NCBI RefSeq assembly: GCF_027257155.1
Contig: NZ_JAPWDU010000003.1
Span: 124,001-188,000 of the forward strand
Direction of reading: 5' to 3'
Source: Cerasicoccus sp. TK19100
GTDB lineage: Bacteria > Verrucomicrobiota > Verrucomicrobiia > Opitutales > Cerasicoccaceae
Length of the DNA stretch: 64,000 bases
The notes under the pieces were generated by a model, which saw nothing but the letters and a program-made list of their open reading frames with translations, had not been told where the DNA came from and did not search any database. Positions 58,636 to 64,000 of this stretch are shown piece by piece; positions within the stretch are counted from its first letter, which is position 1, and every line of letters starts with the position of its first letter. The translations under genes were made by a program, and so were the position numbers.

Positions 58636-60084
58636 ATGTCATCCCCCACCCAACGACCGAACGTCATCCTGATCACCACGGACCAGCAGCGCTGGGACGC
58701 CCTCGCGCTAAACCGCCCGACCACGGAGCTGCGCACCCCGCGTCTGGACGAGCTGGCCGCTGGCGGGCTCAACTGCACGCGCGCCTACACCACGTGCCCG
58801 GTCTGCATCCCCGCACGCCGCAGCCTGCTCTCCGGCTTGCACCCGCAGACGCACGGGCTCTATGGTTACGAAGACGGTTTGGAGTGGGAGGCACCGGTCT
58901 CCACGCCCGGTCTACTCGGACAAGCCGGTTACCAAACGCAGCTCATTGGCAAGCTCCACCTTTACCCACAGCGCAAACGCTACGGCTACGATCACATGAT
59001 CCGCACCGAGAGCCCGAACGATCGCTGGGACACCGAAGTGCAGGCAGTCAACGACTGGGCACGCGCCCTCAAGCGCGAAGGCATCACACAACACGTGAAC
59101 AACATCGGCATCGATGGTAACGGCCGCAACGCCCGCCCATGGGACATGGAGGAGCGCTACCACCACACGAGCTGGCTAACGGATCAGGCGGTGGACTTCA
59201 TTACCGAGCTTCGCGACCCAAGCAGCCCGTTCTTTTTGCACCTGAGCTACTGGGCACCGCATCCGCCACTGATTCCACCGCAGGCGTATTGGGACATGTA
59301 TGCGAATCATAATACCGTGCCCGTGCTTGGTGACTGGGCACCCGATCTGCCCTGGCGTCCCGGCACATCGAACACCGGTGCCGTCGGCCCCTTCCGCGAA
59401 GACGAAATGCATGAGGCGATTCGCGGCTACTACGGTCTCGTCACCCACATCGATCACCGCATCGACTACTTCCTCTCCCGCGCCTTTGGCTACGGCTCAC
59501 CCCGCGCCAATGAACCGACGCTGATCATCTTCACGTCCGACCACGGCGAGATGCTTGGTGACCACCACCTGTGGCGCAAGTCGCTGCCCTACGAGGCCTC
59601 GGCCCGCGTGCCGTTTTTCTTTGCCTGGCGCAACATGGACCTGAAGCAAGGCTCGTTCGACGGACTCGTCAGCCTGGAAGACGTCGCTGCCACGGTGTTT
59701 GATCTCTGCGGCGTCGAGCTACCCGAACAATACGGCAACGAGCTCGACAGCCGCTCTCTCGCGCCCGCGCTGCGCGGAGAAACCTGCCACACGCGCGACC
59801 GTCTCTTTGGCGAGTGCACCGGCGTCGGCACGCACAATTACCTCGTCGAAGGTCCGTGGAAATACATCTGGTTTGCCAAGACGAACGAGGAGCAACTCTT
59901 TAACGTCCTCGAAGATCCGGACGAGCTCCACGACTGCTCCGGCACCCATGCGGATTTACTGCCGCAGTTCCGCACGCACATGGCCGAATATCTCAAGGAT
60001 CGCGCGGACCGCACCTACGACCAGTCCGCCCTCAAGCCCTGCGAGAACCAGCCGCCACGCGTGTTCTGGGAAGGCCGCTCGTAG
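58636..60084 (+). CDS. Formylglycine-dependent sulfatase
   Basis: A 482-residue S1-family sulfatase. Metal ligands are seen in NVILITTDQQRWD (Asp16 and neighbours) and FTSDHGEMLGDH, and the maturation motif is CIPARRSLLSG (Cys57-x-Pro59-x-Arg61), so Cys57 should become formylglycine. No signal peptide or lipobox is visible from the start, which is odd for a polysaccharide sulfatase; either the true start is further upstream (the gap to the previous gene is only 7 bp) or the enzyme works in the cytoplasm on imported oligosaccharides. Maturing enzymes are not in the window. Confidence 0.9.
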   Translation: MSSPTQRPNVILITTDQQRWDALALNRPTTELRTPRLDELAAGGLNCTRAYTTCPVCIPARRSLLSGLHPQTHGLYGYEDGLEWEAPVSTPGLLGQAGYQTQLIGKLHLYPQRKRYGYDHMIRTESPNDRWDTEVQAVNDWARALKREGITQHVNNIGIDGNGRNARPWDMEERYHHTSWLTDQAVDFITELRDPSSPFFLHLSYWAPHPPLIPPQAYWDMYANHNTVPVLGDWAPDLPWRPGTSNTGAVGPFREDEMHEAIRGYYGLVTHIDHRIDYFLSRAFGYGSPRANEPTLIIFTSDHGEMLGDHHLWRKSLPYEASARVPFFFAWRNMDLKQGSFDGLVSLEDVAATVFDLCGVELPEQYGNELDSRSLAPALRGETCHTRDRLFGECTGVGTHNYLVEGPWKYIWFAKTNEEQLFNVLEDPDELHDCSGTHADLLPQFRTHMAEYLKDRADRTYDQSALKPCENQPPRVFWEGRS

Positions 60085-60127
60085 CCGCATAACAAGTTAA
60101 ATTTCCCTCGCATCGGGGCAGCCTAAA

Positions 60128-61546
60128 GTGATATTCAAGGGAGTGATGAAATTACTCCCCCGCCTCCTTACCGGTGCCTGCGTTGCCCTGGCCGGCGTGC
60201 TCCACGCCGACGCCATCGCTTACCGTGACAGCGTGCCAGTCGCCAACGATGACGACCGCGCCGTGCTCGATGCATTCGTCGGCCACGCCGTTAGCGCCGC
60301 CACGCCCAACGAAGACAAGATCGATAAGGTCTTTAAAGAAGATGGCGTGGAGATGCTTGCCTGGATTGACTTTAAAAACCTCAACCTGCTCAACACCGCC
60401 TACGAGCTGACTGGCGACACACAATACCTGGACTTGTTCAAGCAAGGCATGCAGCACTACCTGGACCGGGTCACGGTGTTTACCGATGGCTACCGCGGCT
60501 GGTCCGGCGTCACCATTCCACCCCGAAAGCCGAAGGACAACCCCGACAAACAGGTGGAGGAAATACAGTCTACTTTTCGCGGTATCTACGTGTTGGCGCG
60601 CTGGGTCGCACTCGCCAAGAGTGCCCCCGACTACGCCGCCGCCAACGAAGCCACGATCAAGGAATACCTCGACCTGTGCGAGAACAACCTGTTCCCAAAA
60701 TGGGACGCACGCGGCTACTGGACCATGCTCACGCATGCGGGCGGTGTTTACCACGGATTGGATTATCCCGACAGCCGGGGCGTATCCCTGTCGTTCGAGA
60801 AATTGTCCATCATGGTCGAGGGCCTGCTTGCGCTACATGACGCCTCCGGCAAACCCCTTTACCTGAAGCGCGCGCTGCAAATCGGTGCCTGGTATAAGTC
60901 GAACCTCATCCCGAAAGACGGCCACTACGAATGGATGAGTTGGGTGCCCGCCGGGCCGTGGGACATCAACCCCGACAACCCCGAGAAGTGGAAAGTCGGC
61001 TGGATGGCACCCGACCCAAACGCAGGCTGGTATATCACCGCGCAGTCCATCGCGCTCAACCTCTACCAGCGCGGCCTTTTGTTTGACGACGCCGACATCG
61101 ACATGTTCGTCAAGACCGCCACCACCATGTGCTGGAACGGCGACATGGAGAACCCGGAGTTTCGCAATGTCGCCGGGGAGACCAGCAAGTGGATCAAAGG
61201 CGAATTTTTCTCCGATCAACTCGCACCCTACGACCAAAAGATGTCAACGTTTGGCTTTGAAGGTTACCGGGCAAAGCAAGCGCTCGCCGACAAGGACAGC
61301 AGTTGGAAAGGCGGCATTCAGCGCAATGACTACATCGAGGCGAAGTTTCTTATGAGGCCTCAGATCGATGCCGGCACGAAACAGCCGCTGGCCAATGTCG
61401 GCGAAACGTTCCTGGCCGACGACGCCAACCGCGCTTTTTACGAGCGCTTGAAAACGTTTGCTGTGCCAACGAACGCTGCCCCGCCGACCAGCCCAGGCAT
61501 GATGTTCGCCGATCCCGCACTGGCGGCCAAGGCCTACAACGAGTAA
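60128..61546 (+). CDS. Secreted (alpha/alpha)-barrel-like protein of the glycan cluster
   Basis: A 472-residue protein with a signal peptide (about 1-28). The rest alternates amphipathic helices with Tyr/Trp/His-rich loops (GYRGWSGVTIPPRKPK, GYWTMLTHAGGVYHGLDYP, HYEWMSWVPAGPWDI), the look of a six- or seven-hairpin glycosidase or polysaccharide lyase. I cannot assign a family; a catalytic His/Tyr pair would fit a lyase. It is codirectional with the arabinofuranosidase and sulfatase and 82 bp upstream of the LacI gene, which suggests a role in the same substrate pathway. Confidence 0.72.
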   Translation: MIFKGVMKLLPRLLTGACVALAGVLHADAIAYRDSVPVANDDDRAVLDAFVGHAVSAATPNEDKIDKVFKEDGVEMLAWIDFKNLNLLNTAYELTGDTQYLDLFKQGMQHYLDRVTVFTDGYRGWSGVTIPPRKPKDNPDKQVEEIQSTFRGIYVLARWVALAKSAPDYAAANEATIKEYLDLCENNLFPKWDARGYWTMLTHAGGVYHGLDYPDSRGVSLSFEKLSIMVEGLLALHDASGKPLYLKRALQIGAWYKSNLIPKDGHYEWMSWVPAGPWDINPDNPEKWKVGWMAPDPNAGWYITAQSIALNLYQRGLLFDDADIDMFVKTATTMCWNGDMENPEFRNVAGETSKWIKGEFFSDQLAPYDQKMSTFGFEGYRAKQALADKDSSWKGGIQRNDYIEAKFLMRPQIDAGTKQPLANVGETFLADDANRAFYERLKTFAVPTNAAPPTSPGMMFADPALAAKAYNE

Positions 61547-61550
61547 TATT

Positions 61551-61563
61551 GCATCAATGATGC
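61551..61563. promoter_or_regulatory. Palindrome GCATC-AAT-GATGC upstream of lacI-type gene
   Basis: Perfect 5-bp arms 66 bases before the LacI-type start. It could be the operator through which the regulator controls itself, but LacI sites usually have a central CpG, so this is only possible. Confidence 0.3.
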
Positions 61564-61628
61564 TACATTAAAAGCGGTTGACCTTCCAAGTGTTAGGAGA
61601 ACGATAGTCGCATACCCTAAAACAGAAA

Positions 61629-62699
61629 ATGGCCCAAAACGGAACTCCACCCCAAAAGGCACGGAAGAAAGGCGCTAGTCGGCAAACCTCATTGCGCGAT
61701 ATTGCGCAGGACTTGGGCGTGTCCCTGTCTCTTGTATCCAAGGTGCTCAGCGGACGCCTCGGCACCACCAAAGTACGCGAGGAAGTCAAAGCGTCCATCC
61801 TCCGCCGCGCCGAAGAGCTAAACTACCGGCCCAACTCGCTTGCCTCTGCGTTGCAAAGTGGGCGCACCGGCACGATCGGCCTGATCGTCCACCCGAGCGG
61901 CGTGCGCGGCAGTGGCCTCTTCGAGGAATTTCTGCGCGGACTCACCGCCGTGTTGGAGCAGCAAAATCTCCGCCTGTGGCTGCGCTACTTCGAGGACAAC
62001 GGTGCCTTCTATCCGCAATGGCATAAATACAGCGCGCGCGAGGTGGATGGGCTCATCGTCGCCGGCATTCACCACTACGAAATGGACGAGTGCCTCATCA
62101 AGCTCGTCGAGGAGAAGCTGCCCGTGGTGACTGCGTTTGCGCTCGATACCGTGAAGGGCATCCCGAACGTCAACCCCAACCCCGACGACAGTTCCTACCT
62201 GGCCACCAAGCACCTGATCGAAAACGGCTGCAAACGCATCGCCTACATTGATAATTTCGAGCTCCGCAAGAGCGGCTACCAGCAAGCGCTCAAAGATCAC
62301 GGCATTGCCTACGACGCGCAGTTGGTCAACGAATGCAGCAACGAGAATGCATTCCGCCCCGAGATCGGTGCCGAGACCGTGGCCCAACTCATTGAGTCAG
62401 GCATTTCGTTCGACGCGCTCATTGCCCAGTCGGATCCCATGGCGTTTGCCGCCGTAATGGAGCTACAGCGCCGGGGCCTTCACGTGCCCAACGACGTGCA
62501 AGTCATCGGCTTTGACAACTCGCCCATATGCGAACTTTGCAATCCAAAGTTAAGCTCTGTCGCAAACAACATGCGCCTGACTGGTGAGAAGGCGATGGAG
62601 GCGATTATCGACCTGATCGAAGAACGCCCATTCGCCCACCCCAAGCTGCCCCCTTCGCTAACCCAACGAGAGAGCACCGTAAAAAAGAAAACGCGCTAA
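61629..62699 (+). CDS. LacI family transcriptional regulator
   Basis: A 356-residue regulator. The helix-turn-helix SLRDIAQDLGVSLSLVSKVL (about 21-40) and the hinge segment RPNSLASALQSGRTGTIGLIV are standard; the periplasmic-binding-like core ends with NNMRLTGEKAMEAIIDLI. It is codirectional with the glycan-utilisation genes and most likely represses them until a sugar effector binds. Its stop overlaps the stop of the convergent glycosyltransferase gene by 4 bp. Confidence 0.9.
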   Translation: MAQNGTPPQKARKKGASRQTSLRDIAQDLGVSLSLVSKVLSGRLGTTKVREEVKASILRRAEELNYRPNSLASALQSGRTGTIGLIVHPSGVRGSGLFEEFLRGLTAVLEQQNLRLWLRYFEDNGAFYPQWHKYSAREVDGLIVAGIHHYEMDECLIKLVEEKLPVVTAFALDTVKGIPNVNPNPDDSSYLATKHLIENGCKRIAYIDNFELRKSGYQQALKDHGIAYDAQLVNECSNENAFRPEIGAETVAQLIESGISFDALIAQSDPMAFAAVMELQRRGLHVPNDVQVIGFDNSPICELCNPKLSSVANNMRLTGEKAMEAIIDLIEERPFAHPKLPPSLTQRESTVKKKTR

Positions 62700-63847
62700 C
62701 CCACGCTAACAAGCTCTGGCGCTGACTGCTCGTTGGCCGCTTCCATCTGGCGTATCCGCGCGATGCGCTCGCGGAAAGGCTGATCCAGCTCGACCAAACC
62801 GAGCGGCTCCAATTCGGCAAGCTCGTCAACCGGGCGGGCGTGTTGGCGAATTAAGTCACCAAAGTCTGCCATGCCCTTTTCCTGCAATGCAGCGTAGCTT
62901 ATTTGGTAGTGGTTTACCGACACACCATCGTATCGCTTGTTGATTATTTGCTTCAGGCTTTCGCCGTAGTCTGCGACTACTTTGTAATGTCGCAGGACGC
63001 CCGTAAACCCCGCAATACGCGCACCAAAAATCGCGTGCGAATTCAGCACGAGGGGCCTCACACTGCCCGAATAGTGGAAGAACGGTGTTTTCGTCGCAAA
63101 GTCCCGCACGCCGAATAAATCCATGCGCAATCCACCCATCAAACCCTGCAGGGATGGCTTAGCCAGTTGGTTGCGATGCAGTCTGGTGTTAAAATGAAAT
63201 GACCGTAGCTGATAGCCGGAAAGATAAAGGTTCGGGTAAAGCGCGCGAAAGGTCGCTAAGTCCGGTGATGCGATGAACTCGGCCTCCAGGCTCTCGCCAC
63301 AGGCGTCGATCATGTGCGCGACCAGCGCGTTCTGCCCCTGCGACTCCAGATGCTCAATCAGGGCATGCAGCGGCAAGTGCTGGCGGTAAGGCCAGTCAAA
63401 GTGTTCATCGCAATCGGCCACCAAGCACCAACGATTGTGCCCAAACTGATCCAAAGCCCACTCGCGCGCGACCACGTGATGCTCGCGGAATGGCAACCGA
63501 CAGCGGTAGATGCTGACGTCGTCATACGACTGAGCGATGCGGATGGTTTGATCCTGAGAGCCGTTGTCCAGGACGACAATATGGCCAAAGCCGAGCTCAC
63601 GGTGATGCTCAATAAACGATGGCAGGTAATGCTGCGCATCGTGCACAATCGTCACCAGCAGTGGTCGGTCGTCCGCAGGCGAAAAGGCTGACTGGATGCA
63701 CTCCAAATGACGCTCTACTCGCCGCCGGCGCCAGGGCTTCATGCCGATAAAAAAACCGGCCGCCAAAAGCCGGCGTGCCCTCCTCTTCCATTGCCTCGCA
63801 GTAGTCATTAGTTTGTAGTAAATCGTTAGCAGCCATTTTAGTAGCAA
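62696..63847 (-). CDS. GT2-like glycosyltransferase
   Basis: A 383-residue protein related to GT2/GT92-type transferases (Glyco_tranf_2_4): after an N-terminal basic/hydrophobic region (1-55) it has LLVTIVHDAQHYLPSFIEHHRELGFGHIVVLDNGSQDQT and the metal-binding acidic triad in WCLVADCDEHFDWP. The start 63847 is used; an in-frame ATG at 63808 is equally possible. It has no adjacent partner gene in the window; the end overlaps the LacI gene. Confidence 0.82.
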   Translation of the reverse strand: MLLKWLLTIYYKLMTTARQWKRRARRLLAAGFFIGMKPWRRRRVERHLECIQSAFSPADDRPLLVTIVHDAQHYLPSFIEHHRELGFGHIVVLDNGSQDQTIRIAQSYDDVSIYRCRLPFREHHVVAREWALDQFGHNRWCLVADCDEHFDWPYRQHLPLHALIEHLESQGQNALVAHMIDACGESLEAEFIASPDLATFRALYPNLYLSGYQLRSFHFNTRLHRNQLAKPSLQGLMGGLRMDLFGVRDFATKTPFFHYSGSVRPLVLNSHAIFGARIAGFTGVLRHYKVVADYGESLKQIINKRYDGVSVNHYQISYAALQEKGMADFGDLIRQHARPVDELAELEPLGLVELDQPFRERIARIRQMEAANEQSAPELVSVG

Positions 63848-63892
63848 GACTTGTGCGCATATAAAAGCTCAAAGCCCAAAAGAGAGCCGGGT

Positions 63893-64000
63893 CTATTGCT
63901 CAGATTCGCGATTAGGATCCTTCAGCATGCAGGCAAAAATCGCGGCAATGGTCAAAGCGCCCAGATAAATAGTCAGCGCATGCGCCATTTCCGGCCAGCC
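63893..64000 (-). CDS. Partial small membrane protein (C-terminal 35 residues)
   Basis: The window edge cuts a minus-strand frame whose last residues include AHALTIYLGALTIAAIFACM, a hydrophobic helix, followed by a polar tail ending in Glu-Gln and TAG (63893-63895). The frame is open to base 64000, so the start is outside, although an in-frame ATG at residue 5 would allow a 31-residue protein. Not identified. Confidence 0.5.
   Translation of the reverse strand, partial: GWPEMAHALTIYLGALTIAAIFACMLKDPNRESEQ

Noticed and set aside
1-64000. Insertion sequences, prophage or integron
   Set aside because: No transposase, integrase or phage structural protein was recognised; the inverted repeats found are too short and carry no gene.

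Overview
The window looks like a chromosomal segment of a marine-type Verrucomicrobiota bacterium, probably class Opitutia (Opitutales/Puniceicoccales-like). This is inferred from the gene set: a PilM/N/O/P/secretin cluster laid out like the Akkermansia Amuc_1098-1102 locus, an HPr kinase next to dnaA, a verrucomicrobial-style N-terminal module on a papain-like peptidase, sulfatase and glycoside hydrolase genes with their own LacI regulator, and many GC-rich palindromic intergenic repeats. The DNA is moderately GC-rich, few genes have a clear Shine-Dalgarno sequence, and I see no insertion sequence, prophage or CRISPR array.

Layout. 1-5.7 kb: lptB (frame open at the left edge), a lipoprotein, hprK, a gene-free stretch with two DnaA boxes (candidate origin), dnaA, acylphosphatase. 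5.7-11.1 kb: a small membrane protein, an ABC-2 exporter cassette with a TPR partner, a HAD phosphatase and a papain-like peptidase. 11.2-18.6 kb: an AddB-like nuclease, OsmC protein, solute-binding protein, DUF4870 protein, hisI, a DUF3592 protein and a membrane-anchored thioredoxin. 18.7-24.5 kb: a coiled-coil protein, tRNA-Arg(CCG), FkbM methyltransferase, rhomboid protease, a repeat protein, a YfgM-like protein and a Lon-N-domain protein.

24.6-42.2 kb is almost entirely on the minus strand. It carries a tripartite RND efflux operon whose TolC subunit has a solute-binding-protein-like domain fused to its N-terminus, then a DUF805 protein, a 1793-residue secreted RCC1/CARDB protein and the pilus-like operon (PilM-, PilN-, PilO-, PilP-like, secretin). 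42.6-45.7 kb holds translation and RNA genes: a 31-residue bS22/mS38-like ribosomal protein, a RluA-like protein lacking the usual catalytic Asp, rpsT, rnpB (RNase P RNA) and a family 10 glycosyltransferase.

45.8-62.7 kb is carbohydrate-oriented: a sialate O-acetylesterase-like protein, a VWA-like protein, a large secreted protein with two CBM96/DNRLRE-like domains, a sucrose-phosphate-synthase-like gene beside a phosphatase-glycosidase fusion, a flavin reductase, and a glycan-utilisation run (GH51-like arabinofuranosidase, sulfatase, secreted (alpha/alpha)-barrel-like protein, LacI regulator). The window ends in a GT2-like glycosyltransferase and a partial membrane protein.

The most unusual features are a dispersed set of intergenic palindromes in which each arm of a long inverted repeat is itself palindromic, with paired compensatory changes between two copies; the solute-binding-domain/TolC fusion; the giant RCC1/CARDB protein next to the pilus-like secretin operon; the RluA-like protein with Asp replaced by Glu; and the phosphatase-glycosidase fusion.
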